NCBI GenBank assembly: GCA_023898485.1
Contig: CP060225.1
Span: 930,001 to 994,000 of the forward strand
DNA length: 64,000 bases
Source: Candidatus Peribacteria bacterium
GTDB taxonomy: Bacteria > Patescibacteriota > Gracilibacteria > Absconditabacterales > Absconditicoccaceae
Direction of reading: 5' to 3'
A model generated the notes under the pieces. It saw nothing but the letters and a program-made list of their open reading frames with translations, was not told the DNA's origin and did no database searches. Positions 30,543 through 39,140 of the stretch are shown in pieces (position 1 is the stretch's first letter; each line of letters opens with the position of its first letter). The translations under genes were made by a program, and so were the position numbers.

Positions 30543-30737
30543 TTATGCTGCTATAAATCCTTTCATCTTTTTGTATGCTTTGGATGAGATTTTGACAGTA
30601 ACTACTGAACCATCTTCAAGTCTGACCTTCTTTTTGAGAAGATTGGGTCTGAATGTTCTTTTGGTTGCTCTCATAGAGTGAGATCTATTGTTACCGGTTT
30701 GTGTTTTTTTACCGGTAAATCGACATACGTTTGGCAT
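30543..30737 (-). CDS. rpmB: 50S ribosomal protein L28
   Basis: 64 residues: MPNVCRFTGKKTQTGNNRSH with the typical SHSMRATKRTF, basic throughout. No UGA codons. Last gene of a ribosomal protein cluster transcribed from rpsL, and next to tRNA-Lys. Confidence 0.95.
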   Translation of the reverse strand: MPNVCRFTGKKTQTGNNRSHSMRATKRTFRPNLLKKKVRLEDGSVVTVKISSKAYKKMKGFIAA

Positions 30738-30776
30738 AATAGGATGGGGTAGTGATATGAAAAAAGTATATGAGAA

Positions 30777-31391
30777 TTATTCTGTTGCTTCTGTATTAGT
30801 TTCTGCTTCTGTTTCAGTAGCTTCTTCTTCGTCTGTAACGCCACCCTTAGCGACCGCCACTCTTGCTACCGCTAGCTCTCCGTCATCGAGGATAGTCACA
30901 CCCTTTGGAACTATGAGATCTTTGACGTAGATGATATCATCCTCGTTCTCCATAACAGAGATGTCTACTTTGATATCGTGTGGGAGATCTTTTGGTTTTG
31001 CTTTGATCTCGACACTGTCTTTGATCTGCTGGATTCTGATCTCTGTCGATGTGATGACAGGAGCTTTTCCTTGCAAGATCAATGTCACTTCTGCGTGGAT
31101 CTCTTCACCTGCTTTGACACCGATAAAGTCTACGTGAGTGACTTCATGTGTGACAGGATTGATCTGAAGATCATGGATAAGAACATCGTGATCTATACCA
31201 TCACCCTTCAGTTCAATAACGGTAGATTTCCCCCCTTCCTTATATGTTCTGACAAAATCTTGTCTTCTACACTGTACAGTGATAGGGTGATCCATATGTT
31301 TTGCGTAGATGATTCCTGGCAAGATATCTTCTTTTCTCAATTTTACCAATTCCTTACCTTTTGCAGTGCGTTGTTGGACAGCTAATTTCAT
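30777..31391 (-). CDS. rplY: 50S ribosomal protein L25 (CTC form)
   Basis: 204 residues, the long CTC type. The N-terminal 5S rRNA-binding L25 domain (LPGIIYAKHMDHPITV) is followed by the TL5 beta domain and an acidic C-terminal tail (TDEEEATETEAE). All glycines use GGN codons. Between L19 and L28. Confidence 0.93.
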   Translation of the reverse strand: MKLAVQQRTAKGKELVKLRKEDILPGIIYAKHMDHPITVQCRRQDFVRTYKEGGKSTVIELKGDGIDHDVLIHDLQINPVTHEVTHVDFIGVKAGEEIHAEVTLILQGKAPVITSTEIRIQQIKDSVEIKAKPKDLPHDIKVDISVMENEDDIIYVKDLIVPKGVTILDDGELAVARVAVAKGGVTDEEEATETEAETNTEATE

Positions 31392-31428
31392 GATTACTGA
31401 TCCGTCTTAGGCGATATAAAGTGATATA

Positions 31429-31875
31429 TTATTCTTCTGTAGTGGTTTCTTCTTGTGTAGTAGGTGCTGCTGCCTTTTTGGTAGCGATAGTAGCAGCATA
31501 GAGATCGGTATTTCTCTGTTCTGGTTTGATGATGCTCTTGAGTTTCGCGGCTCTTTTACCGACCTTATCTCTGAGATGATAGAGTTTTGATTTTCTGGTC
31601 TTATTTTGATCTACTAAGAGGACTTTTTCGAACTTATCGAAAGAGAGTGGATAGATTTTCTCTACGATGGTACGTGCCACTTCACCTCTGACGAGGAATG
31701 TGCCGTCTGGTTGGTTTGGTTTTTTGACTCTCAAGACAGTGCCTTTGAATTTCCAGATTCTCTGGTTGTTACCATCACCTACTTTTTCGTGGATTTCCAA
31801 AACCATACCTGGTTTGACAGGGAGGACGTGATATCCTTTTTCAGTGAAAATATGTTGCAATCTCGTGGTATTCAT
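31429..31875 (-). CDS. rplS: 50S ribosomal protein L19
   Basis: 148 residues: PGMVLEIHEKVGDGNNQRIWKFKG and EKIYPLSFDKFEKV are the family core. The tail is extended with Ala, Thr and Glu. No UGA codons. Confidence 0.92.
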   Translation of the reverse strand: MNTTRLQHIFTEKGYHVLPVKPGMVLEIHEKVGDGNNQRIWKFKGTVLRVKKPNQPDGTFLVRGEVARTIVEKIYPLSFDKFEKVLLVDQNKTRKSKLYHLRDKVGKRAAKLKSIIKPEQRNTDLYAATIATKKAAAPTTQEETTTEE

Positions 31876-31919
31876 GCGAATAACGACGTATAAGGTAAAT
31901 CAAGAATACAGATCAGACT

Positions 31920-32105
31920 CTATGCTGTTTCTGCTTGTTTGTCTGCGATTTTTTGAATCACTTGTTGTTGGCGATTCATAATTTTCGCTTTCCATTTTTT
32001 CTGCTGTTCGATACCTCTTCTGATGTCGAGGATCACTACTTTTTCTACTCTCGTAAGCGCTTTGTTAAGCTTTTTCTTACCATTACTTTTCAATTTTTTA
32101 CCCAT
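31920..32105 (-). CDS. Small basic protein in the ribosomal cluster
   Basis: 61 residues, rich in Lys (GKKLKSNGKKKLNKAL) with a helical second half. Its ATG overlaps the TAA of the upstream gene by one base (TAATG). Probably ribosome-associated from position and charge; no family recognised. Confidence 0.6.
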   Translation of the reverse strand: MGKKLKSNGKKKLNKALTRVEKVVILDIRRGIEQQKKWKAKIMNRQQQVIQKIADKQAETA

Positions 32106-32380
32106 TATTTCTGAAGGTGAGCGAATAAATTAGCATATCATCTAGCTTCCATCTTTTTCTCAATCATAGCGAATGTGATACCATGTTTGCTCATTTTGCG
32201 AGCGAGTTTTTGTTTTGCATCGATGATCCATGCAGTTTCACCTTGTTTTTCTTGTTTGCGAGCGAGCATGATAGCATGATCTACGATTTTTTCGTGTTTT
32301 CTGCCTGACTTAGCTTTGTTATGTACGGTAAGCCTTTGAGCGATGTGCTTCTTTTTGCTTCCTGATCTAAATCTAACCAT
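32105..32380 (-). CDS. Basic protein of unknown function in the ribosomal cluster
   Basis: 91 residues: MVRFRSGSKKKHIAQRLTVH at the start, then a Lys/Arg/His-rich helical body, with a UGA glycine near the end (MEARGYANLFAHLQK). Without that UGA the protein would stop at 80 residues. The start AT and stop overlap with the next gene show tight coupling. Lies directly after S7. It does not match S20 or another ribosomal protein that I can name. Confidence 0.65.
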
Positions 32381-32437
32381 GAATATGAAAGGGGTAAGTA
32401 GTGTAAATAGAATAAGTAGTGTAAATAGCTTTTTTCG

Positions 32438-32905
32438 CTATTTCACGTATTTGGCCATGTATGCGTATGCTTTGTTAGCTTCAGCCATCTTGTGAGCTTC
32501 TTCCTTTTTCTTGACAGCGTTACCTTGTTCTGCGTATGCAGCCATGATTTCTTCTGCGAGGTTCATAGCCATACTACCTTTTTTGTTTCTGGCAGCATCG
32601 AGCATCCATTTACATGCGAAGAAGAGCTTTTTGTTCTGTTTCACTTCCAATGGTACTTGGTATACTGCACCTCCTACTCTTTTGGATTTGACCATAACAG
32701 ATGGTGCAGCGTTTTCGATAGCTCCTTCGACGACTACTTGAGGGTTCATGTGACCTTGTTTTTTGATCTCTGCAAGCATCTGGCGATAGATATTTCTCGC
32801 TACATTCTTTTTGCCATCTTTCATAATGTAATTGATGAATTTTTCAGCAGTAGCAGTACTATTGGTATACACCGTAAGTGTTTGCTTCTTGTATGATGAA
32901 CCCAT
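32438..32905 (-). CDS. rpsG: 30S ribosomal protein S7
   Basis: 155 residues. Core: TATAEKFINYIMKDGKKNVA, AIENAAPSVMVKSKRVGGAV and the C-terminal AEANKAYAYMAKY. No UGA codons. Follows rpsL as in the standard str operon, but fusA and tuf do not follow. Confidence 0.95.
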   Translation of the reverse strand: MGSSYKKQTLTVYTNSTATAEKFINYIMKDGKKNVARNIYRQMLAEIKKQGHMNPQVVVEGAIENAAPSVMVKSKRVGGAVYQVPLEVKQNKKLFFACKWMLDAARNKKGSMAMNLAEEIMAAYAEQGNAVKKKEEAHKMAEANKAYAYMAKYVK

Positions 32906-32943
32906 GAGATTATGTACTATATGTTATATAAAGGAAAAAGTTA

Positions 32944-33363
32944 TTATTTATTCTTTGGTCTCTTGGTACCGTAGAGTGAGCGTCCCTGTCTTCTATCGTC
33001 GACAGGGTTAGCATCGTATTTTCCTCTGACGATGTGATATTTCACACCCGGAAGATCTTTTACTCTTCCACCTTCGATCATGACAACTGAGTGCTCTTGG
33101 AGTTTGTGTTTCTCACCTGGGATGTATGCCCATACTTCTTGTCCGTTGGAGAGTCTGACTCTGGCCACTTTACGCTGAGCAGAGTTAGGCTTTTTGGGAG
33201 TGTGTACAGTCACTTTGAGACATACACCTCTTTTGAACGGAGCAGAGAGATCTACCTTTTTGTTGTGCTTGAGTTTGTTGACTTGGTATTGGAGTGCAGG
33301 AGCTTTAGACTTTTTGGTCTTAGAACTTCTTCCCTTTTTTACCAATTGGTTAATGGTTGGCAT
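32944..33363 (-). CDS. rpsL: 30S ribosomal protein S12
   Basis: 139 residues from MPTINQLVKKGR. Universal segments TPKKPNSAQRKVARV and PGVKYHIVRGKYDANPV are present. ATG at 33361-33363. First gene of the ribosomal cluster. No UGA codons. Confidence 0.96.
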   Translation of the reverse strand: MPTINQLVKKGRSSKTKKSKAPALQYQVNKLKHNKKVDLSAPFKRGVCLKVTVHTPKKPNSAQRKVARVRLSNGQEVWAYIPGEKHKLQEHSVVMIEGGRVKDLPGVKYHIVRGKYDANPVDDRRQGRSLYGTKRPKNK

Positions 33364-33702
33364 AAGAAATATTTTCAATTACACTATAAATCTACAATAC
33401 AATCTCTTGTATGTTTTCGAAGGTAGTCTCAGCATGAAACCGACTAGTATAAGCGCGTTCGTTGGAACTCGTACGTGCTTGGGTGTCGGGCGACTGGGTG
33501 CGAATATAGAGAACTCAGATAGGAATGCAAGACTTTTGTCAGACTTTTTTGATGTTTGTGCTAGGTGATGGTTGGCGGAGAGGTTTTGATCAACGTTTCG
33601 GGCTGATCCGAGGTTGTGACCCTAAGGGAGCAATTTTGGATAGTCCGTGTTGTCGGAGCCGAAGGCCGAGCGACCTTAGGAGCGAGAGTTTGTTTAGAAT
33701 AC
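33364..33702. other. 339-base gap between rpsL and cutA
   Basis: The rpsL promoter should be in the first part. Further on the composition changes to GC-richer words such as GGAGCCGAAGGCCGAGCGACC, and TTTTGATCAAC appears as it does at 34255. A plus-strand frame at 33434 is open but has no support as a gene. Confidence 0.4.
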
Positions 33703-34011
33703 TTAAATCGCTTCCTTATTTATCCACGACTCATACTCGTCATTTGCTTCAACAGACATTTTTATTATACATGGTGTTTCATATGGATGAATTTTCATAA
33801 TCTCACTTTTAACTTTTTCCCAATTTTCGTTTTTCGTTTTTAAAAGAGAAACTATTTCATCTGAACTTTCAATATTTCCTTTCCACCAATAAGAACTTTT
33901 GATCGGGAAAAAGTTTACACAAGCTATTGATTTTTGTTGAAGCAAATGCGAAGAAACCTTTTCTGCCTCTTCCATGTTTTTATGTGTTACATAGATTGCG
34001 ATAAATGACAT
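33703..34011 (-). CDS. cutA: CutA1 divalent-cation tolerance protein
   Basis: 102 residues: IYVTHKNMEEAEKVSSHLL, IACVNFFPIKSSYWWKG and the family signature KIHPYETPCIIKM. CutA forms trimers in the cytoplasm and affects tolerance of copper and other divalent metals, though the mechanism is unclear. Only one glycine, so the code cannot be tested here. Very AT-rich gene between two GC-rich, repeat-bearing flanks, which suggests separate origin. Start at ATG 34009-34011. Confidence 0.9.
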   Translation of the reverse strand: MSFIAIYVTHKNMEEAEKVSSHLLQQKSIACVNFFPIKSSYWWKGNIESSDEIVSLLKTKNENWEKVKSEIMKIHPYETPCIIKMSVEANDEYESWINKEAI

Positions 34012-34057
34012 AATCAAAATGTTACGATTTAAATATTTTTCTAAACAAATTTTCGAC

Positions 34058-34264
34058 AATTGGCCGGCGGATCATCCGTCGTTGCTTCGAGTGTAGCGAA
34101 GCGAAATGAGAAAGCAATGTCGGATATCTGTTTGTTGAACGAAGTCGCGGAGCGATGGAGTGAGACAAACCGAAGCGCCGGCCAATTGATCAAAAGCGCG
34201 GAGCGGAAACGAAGCGACCGAAGGGAGAGCGAAGCGATCTTCGGAGCGGAGCGATTTTGATCAA
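34058..34264. repeat. Inverted-repeat element next to cutA
   Basis: AATTGGCCGGCG (34058-34069) and CGCCGGCCAATT (34176-34187) are perfect inverted ends of a 130-base unit. TTGATCAAAA (34186-34195) and TTTTGATCAA (34255-34264) bound a second unit. The inside is built of GCGAAGCGA, GCGGAGCGA and similar words. The rest of the 34012-34477 gap is AT-rich and holds a 40-base gene-end duplicate at 34418; no gene seen. Confidence 0.7.
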
Positions 34265-34417
34265 CTAAACTTTATACGAAATAGAATAGAGAAATTGCAG
34301 TGTTATACAAGCAAAAAGTATGATTCTACTAAATTTATTCCATATATGTATGTAATGCGAACTATTACTTCCGATAGTGCGCGATATTCTGTATATAAAG
34401 TGAATTATTTGCACTAC

Positions 34418-34457
34418 TCCCCACTCAGGCTATGACTGGTTGCGATCAGGTGGCGGT
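34418..34457. repeat. Degenerate duplicate of the flippase gene 3' end
   Basis: CCCCACTCA, CTATG, CTGGTTG and GGCGGTA occur here in the same order and spacing as at 35430-35475, where they are the last codons of the flippase gene. The two copies flank the Bro-N/Fic gene in direct orientation, with roughly three quarters identity by eye. Confidence 0.6.
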
Positions 34458-34477
34458 ATTTTTGGCAAAAATAGTGG

Positions 34478-35344
34478 CTATTCTTCCTCATAATAATAAC
34501 TGTAGTTGATACCTTTCATAAACATGTCACGACTGTGGATATCGTCAGTGAGAGCATGTTGGATGAGATGTATAATGGTCTCACTACTATGAGGGCTTGC
34601 TATCATAGCGTTCATGTAGTCATTTTTGCTGATTTTGCTCCAGTCGACAGATTTTTGGAGTTGTTTTTTTAGCATCAGATCGAGCCAGATCCTTGCAGTT
34701 CTACCATTTCCTTCCATGAAGGGATGAGCTATATTCATTTCGATATATTTTTTGATGATCTGCTCCAGATTGGTCTCTGGCATACGTTCGATGGATTGGA
34801 GTGTGGTGTCGAGAAACTCTGCACTTGCAAATCTAAATCCTCATTTGGAGATGTTCTTGGTCCTGATCTGTCCTGCAAAATCATAGAGCCCTCCGAAGAG
34901 ATATGCGTGTATTTGTTGCAGGCTCTTTACTGTACCGATTTCAAAGTCATGGATGAGGTTACTTTCAAAGAGTGTATATGCTTTTTTCTTGCTCTGTCCG
35001 TCAATGCTGTTGTCGCTATAGAGAAACCAGTCAAGAAAAGTGAGTGTGTTTTTGTTTGGGATCGTTTTTATTACATCCACAATATCATCTTGTGAAAAAC
35101 AATCAGTAGCATATTTTTTCCCATCAGAGGCGACTAATTTGAGTTGTCCTATTTTTGCGGACAACTGATTTCATTCTTGTGTGAGTTTTCTTTTGATATC
35201 ATTCCAATATTTTCTAGGTCTTGGACTATCAGTAATTGCGGCAATAATATCTACAATAGAAAACCACCACTTATTCTGGTCATCATCCCAGATAGCGCGT
35301 ACCTCATGATCATTGAAAAACCTGATAGAAATTTTGTGATCCAT
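34478..35344 (-). CDS. Bro-N / Fic domain fusion protein
   Basis: 288 residues through two UGA glycines. Residues about 1-80 resemble the Bro-N domain of phage antirepressors (IRFFNDHEVRAIWDDD, KWWFSIVDIIAAIT, RKYWNDIKRKL). The C-terminal part is a Fic domain with the catalytic HPFMEGNGRTAR, which usually transfers AMP to a protein target. No separate inhibitory (S/T)xxxE(G/N) helix is obvious. Probably a mobile toxin or antirepressor-type gene; it is flanked by duplicated flippase gene ends. Confidence 0.85.
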
Positions 35345-35424
35345 AATACGTTTTTGTGTAAAGATCGCAGAGCGGTTATTGTGATCTTAGTATACAAAAA
35401 TAGAGCTCTATTGCAATCATTCGC

Positions 35425-36930
35425 TTATTTTTCTTCCCCACTCAAACTATGGCTGGTTGTAATGAGAGGGCGGTAGCTGGCGAGGGTGTAGAGTCAGGCC
35501 ATGATGAGTCATCCGACGATAGATCGTGCTCGGTGATGATGTGGTGCGAGATAGTGGATAGTGAGTCCGACGAGGATGATGATGAGGGCATTGATGAGGA
35601 GTCTGGGTGTAGTTTTGGGTAGAAGTGGGAGAGCCTTATATCTGTATGCCATGATGAGTGAGCCGATGAGAAAGAGTGCTTCCAATATTCACTGTCACCA
35701 GAGTGCTCCGGTGAGTCATCGCTGCCCGATCGCTCGTATCGCGAAGGGAAGCCCAATCAGGATACCGACGCCGTTGATGGTCAGGAGGATGTTTTGGCGA
35801 TGGATGGCGAGGAAGAGATAATTGAAACACTGTTTGATAAAGCTACCGACGAGGATGATGGCGAGCCATGGCAGGAGAAAATCTGCGCCGATGTGTTGTG
35901 GTGTAGTGAGGTACTCTGGTCCGCCGACGAGTCCGATGACTTGGGGTGCGAATGCGATGCAGGCTGCGATGATGAGTCCACCGACCCATGTCATGAGTGT
36001 GATGAGTCCACCGATGGCTTGACGTTTGGCTGTGTCGGTGGCGTCGGCGATTTTGTGGATCATGCTGTTTCCTATGCTGGAGGGGATGATGATGAGGACG
36101 ACGATGATGCCGAGGGGGAGTTTTCGGATACCTTGTTCAGGATTGTTTCCTATCGTAGGATAGATGAGTCCGATGATGACGGAGATGGCGAGTGTGTGCA
36201 TACTACTCAGAAAATATGCTAGTCCGTAGGCAGCGTTGCGACGAGTAATATCCCATGTGAATTTTCGGTCGGGGATGAGTTTGATCGCTAGATGTTTGCT
36301 GGTCTCGTATCGGGTGTAGATGAGCTGTGCGATACCGCTGATGAGGACAGAGCTCATGATAGCGACGAAGAGTCGGATAGGCATATCATTGCCGCCCATG
36401 CCGGGTGCGATCCATCGAATCAGTGCTGCCAAGACGATCAGTTGTGCGACTCTAGCGATGGTGAGAGCGATGGTGACCTTTTTCATCTGTCGGAAGAGCT
36501 GGAGAGGGAGCTGGATCATGCTGCTCGCCATAAAGACTGCCGAAAAAAGCGCACCGATAGGCAGACCCCGAGTCAGGTAGGGATTGCTATGGTAGGCGGG
36601 GACTTGGTATGCGATGAGGAGGACGATGGCGTAGACGACAGTGATACTGACGATCCTAGTGAAGAGAAACTTGGAATACTCGGTCTGGAGTTCTTCCATT
36701 TTGCCTGATTCTTTGAGTGGTCAGAGGATGCGGAGGGTGAGTGTATAGAGCCCGAAGTCTGCGAGCGCTCCCCAGATAGCAAAAATATCCAAAATATTGG
36801 TATAATCTCCGTAGCGGTAGGGCCCCAGATACTGGGAGATCATCATCACGACGATGATGCCGAGGATGGCAGAGATGGCTCTTCCGATGATTTGCCACAT
36901 GGCGTCAGAGAGGATGCGGGAGGAGGACAT
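35425..36930 (-). CDS. Polysaccharide flippase-like membrane protein (Wzx/MATE fold)
   Basis: 501 residues with about 12-14 membrane helices, starting MSSSRILSDAMWQIIGRAIS and continuing SQYLGPYRYGDY, the usual N-terminal pattern of Wzx-type oligosaccharide flippases. UGA glycines at about 36718, 35716, 35695 and 35689. Likely moves lipid-linked glycans across the membrane. Stop TAA at 35425. Its 3' end is duplicated beyond the Fic gene. Confidence 0.82.
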
Positions 36931-36983
36931 GTGCTGTAGGGCAATAAAGGGCAATAAAGGACGATGGAGGATTATAGAGGATG

Positions 36984-37775
36984 TTATCCGAGGATTTTTT
37001 TAGCTTCGTCATAGCCGCGCTGGATGGCTTGGTCGAGGACTTTGATGTCATACGCAGAGATGTCACCCAAATAGGGTCTGATGAGTTTGGTTTGTGGATG
37101 ACTTTGGACTTGGTAGTCTTCTATCCTACGCATCATGACGACAAGCGATCTCATGAGGATGTCGCTTTTTTGTGCGAGAGCATTGGTGGGGAGAGTGACA
37201 CCAAGGATTTTTTTCTTCTCTTTTTGGATCTCAAAACCTCCATATCCTCTGCATGATGAGGCGATGATATGCTTGCCGGAGACGTGATCGATGGGTAAAT
37301 TATTGATAATACCACCGTCGACGATGGGTTTGTGTTGATCAGGAAGCGAAAATACTCCCGGTACACTGATACTATATCTGACTGCGTCGAGCACTGGTCC
37401 ACCTGTGAACACTACTTCTGTGCCGCTGTCGAGGTCGGTAGCGATAGCTTTGAATGGAATAGGAAAATCTTCTATATTTTTGTTACCAATGACTTTGTCC
37501 ATCTGTTCGATAATGCTAGCGCCACCGATGGTGATGCTTTTTCGGTTGATGTCGAGGATGTCGGAACTCGTGAGTGTTTGAGCTTTGGCATAGATCTGGT
37601 CTGATGTGAGACCCATGGCGATCAATGAGCCTATCAGTGCACCCATACTAGTGCCGGCGATTTCGGTGATGATGTAATCATTCTCTTCGAGATAGCGAAG
37701 GACACCAATATGACTAAATCACTTGGTTCATCCGCCTCCAAGGACGAGAGAGATTTTCTTTTTGTTTCTAAACAT
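36984..37775 (-). CDS. Patatin-like phospholipase
   Basis: 263 residues. Oxyanion loop LVLGGGGTKGFSHIG, in which one Gly and the later KG glycine are UGA, nucleophile elbow GTSMG (Ser) and the catalytic-dyad Asp in DGGIINNLP. This is the RssA/YchK-type short bacterial patatin, likely a cytoplasmic or membrane-edge lipid hydrolase. ATG at 37773-37775, TAA stop. Confidence 0.92.
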
Positions 37776-37838
37776 GTTTTTTCACTATCAAAATAAGTGA
37801 CCAGACTCTAGTGATCGTGATGTGAATTGCGAGAGGAT

Positions 37839-38810
37839 TTAGTTGATAGGGTCTGACGGATTTTTTTTAATATTCTGTTTTATTCGATTTATGCCTTCTA
37901 ATTGTCGTAGTTGATTTGTATTGGGTATGAAATCTATGATATCATTACTATTTCTTCCTGGTCCATTGTTAGTAAATACGTTATGTCCGATCATTATTAC
38001 GCTTTCCGGAATAGCGACAGATATTATTTGGTCGCCATAGAATGTGTTGGATGCTATATTAGTTACCTCTTTTTGGTCGATTTGCATGGGTATGATGACT
38101 TCTTTGGGGCACTGATTATCATAATTACTAATTGTTCCATTGATAAAATCAAAGCATGATCTACTTGTTCGATCGGCGCTATCATAATATGTGTTTTGTA
38201 GAGTTTGGTACTCTTCATTGTTGGATCATTGCACTTTAGAAAATGTCATTGTTGTATAGGGTCCACTCGTTTCATCGATCGTTCCCATACAGTTTGTTGT
38301 ATTGCCAGCGTGTGTCTCACTTATGGCTGTGATAGCGTATTTTGTATTTTCATTATTTCTGTAGTATGCATAAGAGGTTCCAGTATTTTTGCATTGTGTA
38401 TTGGTATATGAGTATACTGCTATTCATTTTTTGGCTGGATCGTGAGGTAGAGTGGAGAGGTATGCAGATAGAGCCTCTCATATCATTTCTATTGTTCCTT
38501 CATTTTGTTCGTGTGTTGTGGTTGCACTTATCAGTGGGCTATTGATTGGTTTTGTAGATACCAGGAGCAATACTCATCACTGTGTAAGCTGATTGGAGAA
38601 TGCTGGAGGATATGAGCCATTGTGATCTGCACTATATATGATTATAGCGTTGGAGATTGTACGCATATCTGTCAGACGTGTTGCATCTCTTGTTTTAAAT
38701 TGTGTACCAAGTATTCTGGGTATGAGTATTACTATCAGTATACCTATGATGACTATTGCAATTAATATCTCTATAAGAGTGAATCAATATCTTTTTGTCT
38801 GAGGTGACAT
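37839..38810 (-). CDS. Type IV pilin-like protein with LRR-like tail
   Basis: 323 residues. The N terminus MSPQTKRYG/FTLIEILIAIVIIGIL is a class III prepilin signal, with cleavage after a glycine that is encoded by UGA. The Glu five residues later is conserved. The body has paired cysteines. The last 90 residues (TNIASNTFYGDQIISVAIPE) resemble a BspA-type leucine-rich repeat. Only the last 82 residues are visible under the standard code. It should be exported and assembled or retained by a type IV pilus machinery. Confidence 0.82.
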
Positions 38811-39140
38811 GGTGTTGTTACGGTATCTTATAAAGCACTTGTCACGGTATGTGACGTATATCGTTTTTCATTTTTATATGAAATCATGGGTATTATTCAT
38901 TGTCTCTATAGTGTGAATAGTAAAGAATAACCTATCTATGTAAAGTTATTTTCGTTGTTGTGTGATTTTTCAGGATGATCTGTTTGTCGTGTGTGATGAT
39001 TATGATTGCTAATTTCATATGATGTATTTTTTTTATGATAGATGGTATATGGTTGTTGTTTTGATAGAAAATGTATAATTTTTTTGCAATTTGGCAAGGT
39101 TTGGGTATACTTGTAGTATCTTTATTTGTGAAGAGTGTAT
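38811..39140. other. 330-base divergent intergenic region
   Basis: AT-rich spacer between the pilin-like gene (minus) and the conjugative-type ATPase gene (plus). It holds one good promoter candidate for the ATPase (next entry). GTCACGGTATGTGAC near 38841 is a small imperfect palindrome. No reading frame with support. Confidence 0.45.
39084..39111 (+). promoter_or_regulatory. Sigma-70-type promoter before the conjugative ATPase gene
   Basis: TTGCAA (39084-39089) and TATACT (39106-39111) with a 16-base spacer, 30 bases upstream of the ATG at 39141. Confidence 0.55.

Noticed and set aside
33434..33609. Open plus-strand frame in the rpsL-cutA gap
   Set aside because: Low-complexity repeat-like DNA, no family similarity and no ribosome binding site.
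35794..36708. Long acidic plus-strand frames opposite the flippase
   Set aside because: Antisense shadows of a hydrophobic membrane protein gene; composition is the expected mirror image.
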